Shown here piece after piece: positions 39,946 through 52,280 of a DNA stretch of 64,000 nucleotides. Source of the stretch: Rhynochetos jubatus. Its lineage: Eukaryota > Chordata > Aves > Eurypygiformes > Rhynochetidae. Numbering within the stretch: position 1 is the stretch's first letter; each line of letters begins with the position of its first letter. The stretch lies in NCBI GenBank assembly GCA_027574665.1, contig CM050652.1, positions 6,056,589-6,120,588 of the forward strand, read 5' to 3'. The position numbers and the translations under genes are program-made. Below the pieces are notes generated by a model. The model ran no database searches, was not told where the DNA came from, and saw only the letters and a program-made list of their open reading frames with translations.

Positions 39946-40570
39946 TGTTGTGGTTTAACCCCAGTCAGCAGCTAAGCATCACACAGCTGCTCGCTCACCT
40001 CCCCTCCCCCAGTGGTATGGGGAAGAGAAACAGAGGAAAAGGTAAGAAAACTTGTGGGTTGAGGTAAGAACAGTTTAATAACTGAAAATAAATTAAATAC
40101 AACAATAATACTAACAATATTAATAATTCTAATATATAATGAAAATAATAGGAAAAAATCCCCACTAGTTATACAACTGCTCACCACCCACCACCCAGAC
40201 AGTCCCCGTGCAGCAAAAGCCAGGGCCAGAGAGAGAGTGAGCCAGGGCCTGACAGACCTGAGAGCAAGACCCCTTGGTCAACTCTTCCAACTTATATACT
40301 GAGCATGACATCATATGCCATGAGATATCCCTTTAGTCAGTTTGGATCAGCTGTCCTGGCTGTGTCCACTCCCAGCCTCTTATAGAGGAGAAGCTGGGAA
40401 CACAGGTGCAGTATAAGAAACTGAAAAAGTCTTTGGCTTAATGTAAACATTGTTTAGCAACAACTATGTTATCAACATTCATCAACATTCTTCTCATCAC
40501 AAATCCAAAACATAGCCTCCTACTAGCTACTGTGAAGAGAATTAACTCCATCCATACCAAAACTAGCACA
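39946..40570 (-). mobile_element. Solo LTR of an avian ERVL-type endogenous retrovirus
   Basis: This 625-bp unit begins TGTTGTGGTTTAACCCC and ends CCAAAACTAGCACA, so it is bounded by TG...CA. Read on the minus strand it has the order I know for an abundant avian ERVL LTR group (TguLTR5-like; name from memory): GTGCTAGTTTTGG, TTGTTGCTAAACAATG, GGACAGCTGATCCAAACTG, a TATA box (TATATAAG, 40298-40291), an ATTAAA signal (40079-40074), and the end GGGGTTAAACCACAACA. No gag, pol or env sequence flanks it, so it is a solo LTR, normally left by LTR-LTR recombination. The 5-bp flanks CACAG and CTAGG do not match, so the target duplication has decayed or a boundary is slightly off. Confidence 0.88.
40291..40298 (-). 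promoter_or_regulatory. TATA box of the solo LTR
   Basis: TATATAAG on the minus strand, inside the LTR at the position expected for its U3 promoter, with the phrase GATGTCATGCTCAG just upstream. It could still drive transcription leftward; no evidence of activity is visible. Confidence 0.6.
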
Positions 40571-40728
40571 CTAGGGTTGAGTACAGTTGAGTAGAATCTG
40601 TGCACAGACACAATTAAAATACTCATTTCAGTATTTCATGAAGTAACTCCCTTTGTAGAGAGAGAGTCAATACATCCAAGATTCTTATCCTGTTTCAGAC
40701 AGATACATGTAATTAAATAAGTCTTCCA

Positions 40729-40790
40729 CTTAATGGTTAGATTCCATGATCCTAAAGGTCTTTTCCAACCAAACCAATTCTATGATTCTA
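40729..40790 (+). mobile_element. CR1 LINE, 3'-terminal fragment
   Basis: CTTAATGGTTAGATTCCATG is followed by GATCCTAAAGGTCTTTTCC and CAATTCTATGATTCTA, the CR1 3' end with its octamer tail. About 62 bp survive, 160 bp right of the LTR. Same subfamily wording as 24788-25156. Confidence 0.85.
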
Positions 40791-41559
40791 ATCTCCACTG
40801 AGTTTCATGGATCCTAGATTCTCATAGCTCCAAAGCCTGAACTCAGACATGCACTCACCTTTTGTCAGATGAATCCCAGTTTGCATTTCTGAGTCTCTGA
40901 TTTAACATTTTTCTAAGTTTTAAGATAAAAAAGCATTCTTTTTCTTCCCCTTGCAGAAGTTGGAATTTACACTGTCTCCCCCAGTTTAGGATTCTCTAAT
41001 CCTTAGGAAAAACACAGTTCAACCTCTTCACCTCACCAGAGAATTCTTCATGCTGCCCGATGTGGCCAATTATGGATATATCAGTCCTCATGTGTTTTCA
41101 GGTCTCATCCACCGAATGTTCTTGAGTCTTATCCACAAGCCAAAATTGCCCCTATACCTTGGCATCAAACAGGCTGATTTCAGCCTCCTCTCCCCACTTT
41201 TTCTGGTCCCAGCATGTAGTTTTATATGTAATTCCCTGTACAAAATGGTGACACTAACTTAAAAAACTTAAATGGCTGTTTATACAGGTTTGTTATTAAT
41301 AATAGGTTAAGTGATTTCACATGTTCACTGAGTGAGTCAGTACCACAAAGCCCACGTATCTCCATTCTCCATCCAGTGCTTCTGACAGCCAGTGAACTCT
41401 GCCTCTTCATGGCATGATGAACTCAGGCGTTGAACGCTAAGAACCATTACTGCATCCACAATCCACTCCACGAATGCCTTTCACTCTGCTAGATTCCATT
41501 GCTCAATTATAACCTAGTCACTTACATTTTGCTGCTCATCATCAGAGGCTTCTTATCAC
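40791..41559. other. Non-coding, nothing recognised
   Basis: No repeat or exon recognised. A plus-strand frame of 70 codons (41050-41262) has no domain. Confidence 0.5.
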
Positions 41560-42480
41560 ATGTGGCATTTGCTCATTAAGGCTGAGATGTTATTCCCAGG
41601 ATTCAGGCAAGGGTTAAGATCAGTAGGAGTTGCATCCTCATTCTGTAAAAATGTCATTCTGAAGCATGACTAAAATGATCATCTCCTTTTAGAAATTTGC
41701 TTCTTGAAAAAATGAAAGACATTGTCAAACAAAAATGAAAAATACCTAACTTCCCAGTTAAACTGGAATGCATTAAATCAATTAGCTGCAAAGCCAATTA
41801 AATCAAACTATCTTGCTTTTATTTTTTTTTTAAATAGAGCACAAAGACTCACCTTTGCATTTGCTATGCTGTCTGAATATTTAGTGTACACGAAATGCTG
41901 AAATATCCGGTGACCTATTTCTGAAACTGAAGATAACATGCAAAAAACATGAGCATGTTTTTTGTATGTTGTCTGGAAATATCTTTTATAAATTTGTCAG
42001 TCGTCATTGCTTCAAAGACACATTCATATTTCCCATATTTCTTGTGGGACTTAACACTGTGCTGCGTGGAGGAACTGTGACTTGTGTTGGACCACTGTAA
42101 AAATCAATATCAAAGCACTGAATGTACTGCAATAGGGAATGCTTATTAATGTGCAGTTGAGGAGAGTAGTGAAAATGACCCATCTTAATGCTGTTGACAG
42201 CACATTTGTCTTGGTGTCTTATTGGTTTTAATTTGTCATCTGATAAATGTCCATTTATGTAATGGAGAGTTAAGTGCTCATTAGTTTACATTTAGCTTTG
42301 TGTCTAGAGTCAGGTCAGGCTGCTGAAACTGATGTTACATAAAAACTACTAATAGTCACAAAAGGTTATTTCAATAAAATAACTGAAAGGAAATATTGTA
42401 TTTGTAACTCTTCAAATAAAGTCATAATTTGGCTGCTTGATTGACTCTAATATCAATACAATAGTTTTTCTTGGTGTTTT
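41560..42480. other. AT-rich, homeobox-motif-rich block; possible conserved non-coding element
   Basis: Dense TAAT/ATTA cores without simple-sequence structure, for example CAATTAGCTGCAAAGCCAAT, GCTTATTAATGTGCAG, GGTTTTAATTTGTCATCTG and CTCATTAGTTTACATTTAGC. A near-perfect 24-bp palindrome lies at 41941-41964. This texture is common among deeply conserved enhancers in gene deserts, but conservation itself cannot be seen from one genome. Confidence 0.3.
41941..41964. repeat. Inverted repeat, 11-bp arms, 2-bp centre
   Basis: CAAAAAACATG (41941-41951) and CATGTTTTTTG (41954-41964) are exact reverse complements separated by AG. Confidence 0.9.
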
Positions 42481-45400
42481 GGGAAGATGTGGAATTTTAT
42501 ACCCCTTAATTTCCAAACACTTTTGTATAAAATATTTCTCAAATCAGTTTTTAGAAAATAAAATGAAAATAAATCTATAACCCTCATTACTGGTGAGCGA
42601 AGCAGGTGCTATAGAACGTGTAAAATTACTGATGGATGTGGTGTCATATGGTCTGTAGTGCAAAGCCACCTATCTTTTCTCTCTCTCTCTCAGTTTTTAT
42701 TTGTGTTTGCTCAATCTTACAGTGGAATTATCAATGCTACATATAATGAAGATGTCACAATAGAAATCATTATTTCTAGGGCTTTCATCTGAGACCTGCC
42801 ATGTCTAATGAACAGCAAGGAAGACATAAACGATAGCATAACCCAAATTCATTCTGTAGAGCTGGGCAGCATTTTCACTCTGAAATTTGTGTAATAGTAA
42901 ATATTTTACCATCTTTCCCTAAATATCTTAATGAGAACTAGCTGTTCTAGTCATGTTCTGGCATGGGCTGAGAAAGTGCATAAGGTCAAGTTATATATTG
43001 AACTGTAGCCTGGACTGCAGAGTAGAAACGGAGTCCAATTTGAGGTGTTCTTAAACCAGCCTTGCCAAGCATGTCTTCTCTATGCTCACCTATTAAAGCC
43101 ACTGAATCTGTTAAGATCCAGTAAAATCTCTTTTCCAGTGTCTGCCGGTAAATTTTGGCTTCTTCCATCTTGTAACAAGTTATTACTTTGCTGTACAAGT
43201 GAACCCTGACTTCTGCACCTGAACTTAAAATATCTTTAGTCTCAAATCCATTTAAACACAGGAAGATAGAGGAGAGCTTAGTGTGTAATGCACAACATTA
43301 CTGACATCTTAAAACAATACATGCTATGCTTTAAAAGCAATCTTAGGCCAAGCTACACACTGACTTCGAATCCATTCTGCAGCTGTTTTAATCATATTGA
43401 AAAAAATCCAAGATGCTTTTGTACAGCTTTGAAAGGTGAAAAATGAAAAAAGGGGACAACGAACTGCAGGGAGAATTGTTTTCCATATATTTTTGAAAAT
43501 CTGGGCAAAGGGTTTCATCCAAATGACCACTTCAGTTACTACCACATGGCTGAAGTCCTAACCTCAGCTTTTCCATCGATTGAATATGGTTGACCTCCTT
43601 CATAAAGTACTTTGGTTTTCACTGATGAAAACCACCATGTAATAGCTGCCTGGTGGTGTTTTATATCCCACAGGTCAGTGAGTGCAACTTGTGCCTTGTG
43701 TGACTAAGCCACACTTAATGAGTATCTGTATTAGCTTTCAAATCTGGCCCTTTGACTTAATTCCTCAGTTCAGGAGGCTTTCCAGACCAGTCTCAAGCAA
43801 AGGGAAAACTGCATTCATCATGCTTCCAGTGTCTCAGGATGCCAAGTGATACAAGTCCCTTTTCGCAGAGGTATCCTGTATTTTCCAAGCAAATATAGCA
43901 CCTGAGCAGCAGGAACTGAGTGATGGAGGTCCGAGAAGCCTGGACTATCAGCGCCACAGAGGATTCTTACCTGGAAGAGTTCATTTTCTCCCAAAGATCA
44001 GAGTAACACAGGAACACCTGAGTTCAGATATGGGATGGGTTTGAAAAGGTTTTGTGTTGTCAACCTCACTTCTTCCAAACTACTCCCAGGCACAGTTGTG
44101 CTGAGATAGTCTGAGGTGCAGTCACTACGTTTTGGGAAGGCAATAGAGTTCAGCTGTATGGACCAGTGCTATCTGGTTTCAGGCCCTTTTGAGTTACCAG
44201 TAGAGAAGTCATCAGGGAGGCATTAGGCCCAGGGGAAATATCAGTAAACAATAACCATTCCTTGTGTTCCGGAGCTACGCAGAATTGCTGTGATCTGGAT
44301 TCCAAGGTTGAAATACGAGATGTTTTATCTTTCACAACATCTCTCATACTTTTTTTTCAGCTCTACAATGCTATAGAACTCAATGGTCTTACTACATCTC
44401 AGAAGCTTCATTTTGTTTGTTTAAATTGTGCTTATCAATTTTCAAACACTTCAATACATTTTTAACCACTTCTCCTAAAACTGAAAAGAGTGCAAATGAA
44501 AACAGTTTTAATTTTGATTACAGCCTTAAGTGCATCAATGTTTAGGTGGTTCCTGCAGCTTATTCATATCTATTTGTTTGAAAAAAAGAAATATTCTTAC
44601 TACTGTTTTTGAGACAGGAATGTTGAAAATAAAAGTTCACAAATTTTCAGAAATCCAAACAGTTGAGATTTGAAGACAAAAATTCTAGCTGTTTTCTAGA
44701 GCAAGACCCTTCATCTCACACACACACTGAGCTGAATCTCTAATTACACAATATTCGTCAAACACACAATCCATGCCCCCACCCCCATACCTTATCAAGT
44801 GTCAATCCTTCAATATTGCTCACAATTTTGTGAGAAGTCAGGATATTTTTAGAGAAAGTGGAGGGATCAGATGAGGTTATTTTGTTTGCTGAAATCAAAA
44901 TTTAAAGCCTAACCTTTCCATGAACTAAATCCCTTCCTACTTCTTATTTATAGCCAAAGTATTTAGGATCAATACTTTGTCAGAAATTTCCCTCTGATAG
45001 GCATATGATATTAAAAAATAGCACATGGGAGATGAGATTTTTATTAATTTTAAACTTGTATATTTTACAGTGCAATACTGTTATGTTTCTTGCTTAGTTC
45101 CCTCAGTCATTGAAGGTATCCTCATCACCCTCAAAGACAGTAAGAATTTCATCTGGGTAATGCTGACCTGCACATAATTATTCGAAAAACTTGTAAGCAA
45201 AAGAAAAATTTAGTATTTCGAATCATCTTAATTTTTTTCCATTTCGGAGGTCTAGTGATTTACACACCTCACCCATTCCATTAGTTATATGTTGGCAAAA
45301 TAAATTTACCTCTGCCTCTTAAATTTCTCTGACAAATATCAAAAAGCAAGGAAACATTTGTTACTTGTTGTATCAAATAATGATTCTCCCTAGCCTAGTT

Positions 45401-46784
45401 TACTTTATTATACAACTTGTGAACTGGGCAATTAGCTGGAAGTTAAGTACTCATTATCATTTTCCATTAACTTGCAAACAGATCTCTTCAAATAAAACAT
45501 CATATTTTTAAGGAGAAGTTTATAGCAAAGAATATGTCTCTATAAGGGAAAATGTTCCTAGAAAAAAATACTCTCAGGCTAAAAAAACTCTGCATCACGG
45601 CTAACAATAAAATCCAGATTATATATAAATTTCACAGGATTTAATTAAGATATTCAATCAAAGCATTTGATAGAACGGGATATTCAGTATATATGGAGCA
45701 GAAAGTGATCGTAAACTGTGAGGACTGTTAAAGTTATACCACTTCTATCACTACAACATGGAAAATAGTCTTATGTAAAATAGAGAGCTTGTAGCACAAA
45801 GGCAAAGCTAGACAAAGAAAGCAATTATGTTCTTATCTACTGACAACTGCAAAAGGAGAAGTCAAGTGTAATATCATGTATTAAGAGGCAAAGTACCAAA
45901 CATGAGGCCACAGCCGTAATTTTTATTTCAGATGTGTAATTACATGAAGTCATAAGACAACACAAAGAAAGAAACTTTTTTTTCCAGCTCTGTGATTAGT
46001 TCTTGTTAAATCGGTAGCTTTCTTTAGGTTCAGTTCTGAATGGAAATAAAATTTAATCAACAGCTACATTCCTTAGCTTTGCTCTGTAAAGTTTTGATGG
46101 ATCAATTCATCTTTCCCCTTATATTCCACTTACACAGCAAATCAAGGAAATGCAGAGAGTAATTCAAGTAAGAAAGACTCTGTCGATCTGAGTGGGATAC
46201 AAGTTGCTTCATTTGGCATGAGAATTCCAGTGATCTTTTGAGTATTTTGGCTAAACAGGCTTCTTACCTAGTTATTATGAATTTGGTGATGGCTTGTTAT
46301 GGATTTTTATGTTCCTTATTCTGTTCTCTTTGTTGAATAAGAAAGTTTCAATCATAAAATTGTCTGAGATATGTTTAGCTTAAACCGGACTGATATAATG
46401 TCAAATTAGTCCCTTATTGGCTAGGTGGGAACAATTAAATTTCAGTAATTGTGATAGTTATTATTGGCTTATATATATTTGATTAAAAACATTGTTTTTA
46501 CCTTTCTGTTAGCAATAGTAGATCAGGGTAAACATTTGAACCAAATCAGCATGGAAGAAACTGTAAGACAGGGTTTATAGGGAGCTGGCATAGAGTGATC
46601 ACTGTACACAATGTCACCAAGAAATAGCAAGTCAATTGCATGAGTTCAGAAAAAAACGGGATTCAGGCTCCCATCTGTGTGTACAAGTAGGGCAAGTAAG
46701 AAGGATTGTTTCTTAATGGCACAGGATCACGTTCTGAGTCACTGATGAACATACTGCCAACATACAATGTCACTGCACAAAAAA
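42481..46784. other. Non-coding, simple repeats only
   Basis: A (CT)n run ending in CAG (42676-42693) resembles an acceptor but has no exon after it that I can support. A short (CA)n lies near 44718. No transposon or exon recognised; open frames are under 75 codons. Confidence 0.5.
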
Positions 46785-47900
46785 ATCATAGAATCATAGA
46801 ATAGTTGGGATTGGAAGGGACCTTCAAAAGCCATCTAGTCCAACCCCTCTGCAACGAGCAGGACATCTTCAACTAGATCAGGTTGCTCAGAGCCCCGTCC
46901 AACATGACTTTGAATGTTTCCTGGGATGGAGCACCTACCACTTTCAGGGCAACCTGTGTCAGTGTTTCACCACCCACATAAAGAAAATTTTCTTCCTTAT
47001 ATCTAGTCTAAATAGCCCTCTTTTAGTTTAAAACCACCACCTCTTGTTCTGTTGCAATAGGCCCAGCTAAAAAGTTTGTCTCCATGTTTCTTTTAGGCCC
47101 CTTCAGGTACTGGAAGGTGTTATAAGGTCTCCCCGGAGCCTTCTCTTCTCCAGACTGAACAAGCCCAACTCTCTCAGTCTGTCCCCCATAGCAGAGGGGC
47201 TCCAGCCCTCTGAGCATCTCTGTGGCCTGTTCTGGACTCGCTCCAACCACTCGATATCGTTCTTGTGCTGGAGGTCCCAGAGCTGGACACAGCACTCCAG
47301 GTGGGGTCTCACCAGAGCAGAGAAAATGGGAAGAATCCCCTCCCCCGACCTGCTGGCCATTCTCTGGATACAGCCCAGGATATGGCTTTCTTGACTGCCA
47401 GCACATATTGTTGGCTTGTGTCCAGCCTTTATCCACCAGTAGCCCCAAATCCTTCTCAGCAGGGCTGCTCACAAGCTCTTCATCCCCCAGCCTGTATTGA
47501 TTCTGGGGGTTGCCCCAACCCATGTGCAGCATGTTGCACTTGGCCTTGTTGAACCTCACGAGATTCGCATGGTCTCCCTTCTTGAGTTTGTCCAGGTCCC
47601 TCTGGGTGGCATCTTGTCCCTCAGGTGTGTCAACCACACCACTCTGGTGTCATCTGCAAACTTTCTGACGGTGCTCTCGATCCTACTGACTGTGTCACTG
47701 ATGAAGATATTAAGCAGTACTGGTCACAGTATGGACCCCTGAGGGACCAGATTCATCACCAAGCTCCATCTGGACATTGAGATGTTGACCACTACCTTCT
47801 GGCTGAGACCATCCAACCAATTCCTGATCCACCAAATAGTCCATCCATCAAATCCATATCTCTCCAATTTAGAGAGAAAGGTGCTGTGACCAATGTCTTT
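46785..47900 (-). mobile_element. CR1 LINE, 1.1-kb 5'-truncated copy with decayed ORF2 3' part
   Basis: The left end is the 3' tail (ATCATAGAATCATAGAATAG, GGATTGGAAGGGACCTTC). Moving right, the minus strand runs upstream through the ORF2 C-terminal region into the reverse-transcriptase C-terminal part. The minus-strand frame 47637-47023 carries NLVRFNKAKCNMLHMG, NPQNQYRLGDEEL and AEKDLGLLVD; a different frame (47360-47103) carries SALVRPHLECCVQLW and [18 protein letters not shown]. The change of frame between them, and others, show that it is a pseudogene. The match ends near CCAATTTAGAGAGAAAGGTG at about 47880-47900, presumably the truncation point. It is the longest CR1 copy in the window and lacks the endonuclease, the catalytic palm motif and ORF1. 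Confidence 0.95.
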
Positions 47901-50016
47901 AATTCTATAAAACAGAAAGGAAGTAATTTTTGTGTCAATGTATTATATGAGGGACCAGTGACAAGACCTTCATCCCATAGAACTAGTCTCAGTACAAACA
48001 CAGAACAAAGAGGCTGCCTGGGTCAGGAGTTTACAATCTAAATATAGCACTCAGTGTGGAGAAGGCAGGGTAAAAGTTGTCTGTTTAGTCTGGCCAGCGC
48101 TGGTTTAGCATGTGCATCACATTCTTTTTTTCCATTCTGTTTTCCAAGACCAATCAGGAGGGATCAACTAAGAAGCGTAGTTCAGGCAGAATAGACTTAC
48201 TATTTTCATTTTCTTCTACATAAATAATGCAATGTTATTATGGAAAGGAATAGAAGAAGATTATCCTCTTTTAGTTCCAGTCCCTGGATGAAGGTTGAAA
48301 AATATATTATTGTAGTTCACCATGTTACAGTTGCAGAGTGAATTTGAATATCAATAAGCAGAGAGATTTTTAAATGGATATTTACATATAATATCACTGT
48401 ATGTTTACATTTAATATCATATTGGATTTAATTTTATTATGTTCAAGAAAGCAATTGGGTGAAGAATAAACACTGTGGGATGTTATCTCATTGATATGCA
48501 GAATCAATATGATAATCAAGTTGCTGATATAAACTCATAAGAAAGCTTCTGACATTTCATCTAGGATCTCTAATTTCATATTTACAATGTGGTGTGAAAC
48601 TATATACTGCAGTCTTACTGTTTAATTAGGAAGATTACTCTTGTATCAATTTTTATTTTTTTCCTAATTACTTTGACTCTCTTTTCAAAGAATGGAAGAC
48701 TAATACTGGCTTCAATAAAAAGTCATGAAGACTTTTTTCTTTTTATAAAAAGGTTGATTAAAAAATATAAGGTGAATATATCAAACAAAAGATCATCCTA
48801 AACCATGCTATAATCCCTGTGAGAAGCATGTTTGCCTTTATGAGTTAGAGTGGTTAACACGTATTTCCAATATCCTAAACTAGTGTGGGATTTGAAGGAA
48901 ATGGAACTGGGTATTTTGTATTCTTAACAAAATATGGTTGGGCATGGTTACTAGTATGTATATGCTTGATGCTGCATTTTAGGGAAGAAAATTCTTTTCC
49001 CTATTTTCACTATCATTTGATTAATTTCTTTAACAAGTGCAATTACTCTTTTCTTTGCCTTTGTTCAAATAAGCCTCCAACACATTTAATGGGTGGCATG
49101 TTACATGCTCACAAAGAGGTTGGCTGCAATATGTACCTGGCTGCTCCTCAGAAAAAGAAAGCCAAAAAATAATGTACTTTCCTAAAGCTCAGAGCCAGCA
49201 CCTGTAGAGAGGATCTATTGCATAACCTCTATAAGGGTCTAAGTGTCATCCTTGGACGTCCAGAGCCATCGGCAGTAGTGCCTGGTGCAGAGAACATAGC
49301 AGAGTTGGGGACGTGCTGTGGTTTTGGGGCAGGGCACTGACATGCTGCAAGGATGGGGGACAGTCTATTCTGGCTGGAGATGTTTTATATCCTAAAAAGT
49401 CTGGTCACTGGAAGGACTATGAACCAAATATTCTCATCTATTTAGAACCGACTCTAAATGTTATTAACAAATAGTTCACTCTCCTTCAAGATCATCACTC
49501 AGGGCAGTGACACACACGGGGCAGATGTGTTACCCCTGCAATGGACTAAGCAAAGATGCCAGTGGCAAACTGTCTTTCTTGCATGTCTTCAGTGATGTGA
49601 GAACACATCATGAAATATGTTTCTCTGTCTGAATTAAACAAGCTTATCCTTTTGCAAACTGTTCTATAAAAAGTTATGAGAGCTGAATATCTCTAAAACT
49701 GATATATCATTAAAGCTTCTACAACATTCCAGGCATTGCCACTAGTAATTTTGTGAGTTAGGATTGATTGGGTCTCTATTCAAGAATAAAAAACGAGTGG
49801 TGTGCCAAGAATGTTGACAAGGAGCGATATGAATCCAGTCTTATCTCAGTGTTATTGCTCTTGCCAGTCACTATCTTACTGTTAAGATAAAGAAAGTTAC
49901 CCCAGCGTGTAAGCTACTGATTGAAGGCTGGATAATGATTTCTGGATTTCTCACTGCAGCTGCAATATTGGAGAGAGTCTGGAAGGAGATGGATTGGCAA
50001 ATTGCAAATTTACGTT
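47901..50016. other. Non-coding, nothing recognised
   Basis: AT-rich DNA; a 95-codon plus frame at 48885-49172 has no domain. No repeat identified. Confidence 0.5.
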
Positions 50017-50529
50017 TTAGGATGTCCACATAAAAAGTAATTTAATGAATTTATATACCTGTTCATAGATGTACTTTTCCTTGTCTTTCATTGGCACAAA
50101 CAAATGGCATCTACTCTTCAGAAATGGGTGTATATAAACATGCCATCTCTGTTTGTTGGTATGGCATTTTAGGTGTGCAGAGATATTTAAACATAAAAAA
50201 GACATTACTTCTATTCTGAATTGTTCTGTTAGTGATATATATATCTCAATATTTGGGAAACATTGGTGTAGCCTACATATTGTATATCTATAAGTACTGC
50301 ACGCATATATGTGAAATTTATATGTGGACAATCCAATCTCGCAAAATGTTTCATGTTTTAAAATAGCTTTTGGATCAATCCCAGTATATATTTCTTGTCT
50401 AGATGCAGCAAAATTTAATACTCTTGGTTTTTTTTCCTTGTTGGCTGTCTGATAAGTTATGGTTACAACAAGCAGGAGCTGTGCTGGGGGAAAAGAGGTT
50501 ATGAGGTTCCAGAAATTTATGTATTTCAA
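50017..50529 (-). other. Unexplained 170-codon open frame
   Basis: Continuous minus-strand frame from an ATG. The product is rich in Ile, Lys, Tyr, Cys and His, has a short hydrophobic stretch near residues 14-27 (PPAQLLLVVTITY) and no domain I recognise. AT-rich composition with aromatic and Lys residues is what random translation of this DNA gives. Probably chance; a lineage-specific exon cannot be excluded. Confidence 0.12.
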
Positions 50530-51974
50530 ACAAGAATTAAACTAAGACTGTGAAGATTTTCAAAGAGATGGAGACAGACCTCATAGGACAGTAAAAGAGC
50601 ATTCCAGTAGTGTGATAAAAGCAAATTCCTCCTATGCATAGTTCAGACCAGGAATTTTAACCTCAGTTTCCACATCTCAGGTTCACTCCCAAACCACCAG
50701 GTTATTAACAGTTTTGGAGTGACATTTGCTTTCACGTCATTTGTGAGAGCTTATTTACTACCAAAACTGCTACGTGTTTCAAGAATTCTATGCTTTTTTC
50801 AGGAAAACTTATTTTATTGGAAGATTCTCCATCATTACAAGACAGCTTTCACTTTCAAAGTTGGATGTCTCACAATTTACTCTGGCTTTATCCTCCAAGC
50901 TATCTGGTGGAGCAAGGATATGCTCAGTGTCCTGTGTATCTTCATAAAACATCTAACACAACAGAGCATGGGCTGAGTTAGGATTTCAGGTGCTAACATT
51001 ATATTTTAAATCTTCCCAAGCTTGTTTCTGTAGGGTTCCCTTTGTATTCAATGGACAGCAATAAACACCTCAGCAAAATAATTCATTTAAATTCTTATAT
51101 TGGGATAGGATTAATCTTCTTCTAGAGGGACCTTTTTGAGAAAACAGGACTATAGCAGCAGTCTAATGCTATTCTACAATTCTTACAGGCTTCTTAACCC
51201 ATCATTGCTGTTTCTCGTGGTTTTTTTTCCTCGCATTAAGTGCACACTGAATTAAAGAGCTAACAAAAAATGTGCACGATTTATATCTTTATAAGATATT
51301 TGCATCACACTACTCTGTACGACTGAGGAAAAACAGAAACACAGACGTTTTTCCTCCTACTGCATTATTTCAGGTAGAAACTGTTGCTCTTATTTTAGGG
51401 TAAACAGAGTAGTTGCTATGATTTCTATCTTCATTTTACTATTTTCATGAGCTCAGAGTCCTGAATTCCATAAAAATTGAGAGGTTGCTTTCTGGTTTTT
51501 TTTTAATGTTAGCTCATAGCAACAAAATCAACACTCGGCTACTTATTAGTCTTGTGCTAGGCAGCTGACAGGATTGTCCTTTAGACTGTCCAATCTGCCC
51601 ACAATAGATTTTCATGTCAGGGTCCGCTTCTTACAACAGAGATAAAAACCACATATACTGCATGCTATGAAATCAGAAACAGCAAATAGATTGCTGCCAA
51701 CCTGATAGTTAGGACAGCTTTTATTTTATTAATTGATTGTATTAAAGGATTGTCAGATCTAAGTCTTTTTCAGTTTTTAATTATTGCTTAATGGACTTCA
51801 GGAAAACAACATATGAATCTGCACTGGCACGAATTACAGAGTTTGGTGTGAAATTTAGAAAGGGAAATTAAGACACTGTCTACCTAACATGTGTAGGTCT
51901 AAGTGTTTCATACAGTCTTGTGTAGGCTCTGTTTATGTTACATATATCATACTTATATAAGCTGCTATCCTCTA
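50530..51974. other. Non-coding, nothing recognised
   Basis: AT-rich DNA. Two overlapping plus-strand frames (50719-50981) lie in different frames and show no domain. Confidence 0.5.
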
Positions 51975-52060
51975 CAGACCTCAAAATCCCTTGTAGACTA
52001 TAAGCAAGCAGTATTATCTCCATTTTTTACACTTGGAAATTTAGGCATAGAGGCTAATCT
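51975..52060 (+). repeat. MIR/CORE-SINE-like relic, central part
   Basis: CAGACCTCAAAATCCCTTGT, then GTATTATCTCCATTTTTTAC and TTAGGCATAGAGGCTAA, follow in order the MIR-type consensus of dispersed amniote SINEs (…CCTCA…, GTATTATYCCCATTTTACA, GAGGCAYAGAGAGGTTAA). Strongly diverged, as expected for an old element. Confidence 0.45.
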
Positions 52061-52225
52061 GAAGTTCTGTTTAGCATAAAAGCTTTTCATCCAGGGTTTT
52101 ATATTAGCTGCTTCTCTCTAGTGTGTTGGTATTTCTAAAGAATAATACATATATTATAGACACAACACTTGCAAGAATGAATTTTTTCCTTCCGTGTATA
52201 CCTAGAAGTTTTGGAATAAGAAAGA

Positions 52226-52280
52226 AAAGTGACTTTCCTAAAACTGGGCAGACGATATGTGGCAGAATATGCATCCAGCA
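52226..52280 (+). repeat. Possible continuation of the MIR-like relic
   Basis: AAAAGTGACTTTCCTAAAAC, then GGGCAGACGATATGTGGCAG, resemble the next section of the MIR consensus (AAGTGACTTGCCCAAGGTCA, then AGTRAGTGGCAGAGC). About 165 bp of unrelated DNA separate it from the first part, so an insertion would be required. Confidence 0.3.

Noticed and set aside
42676-42693. (CT)n-CAG as a splice acceptor
   Set aside because: A simple repeat; no downstream exon, donor or coding frame supports it.
47222-47742. Plus-strand open frames of 81-95 codons
   Set aside because: They are antisense shadows of the decayed CR1 ORF2 on the minus strand.
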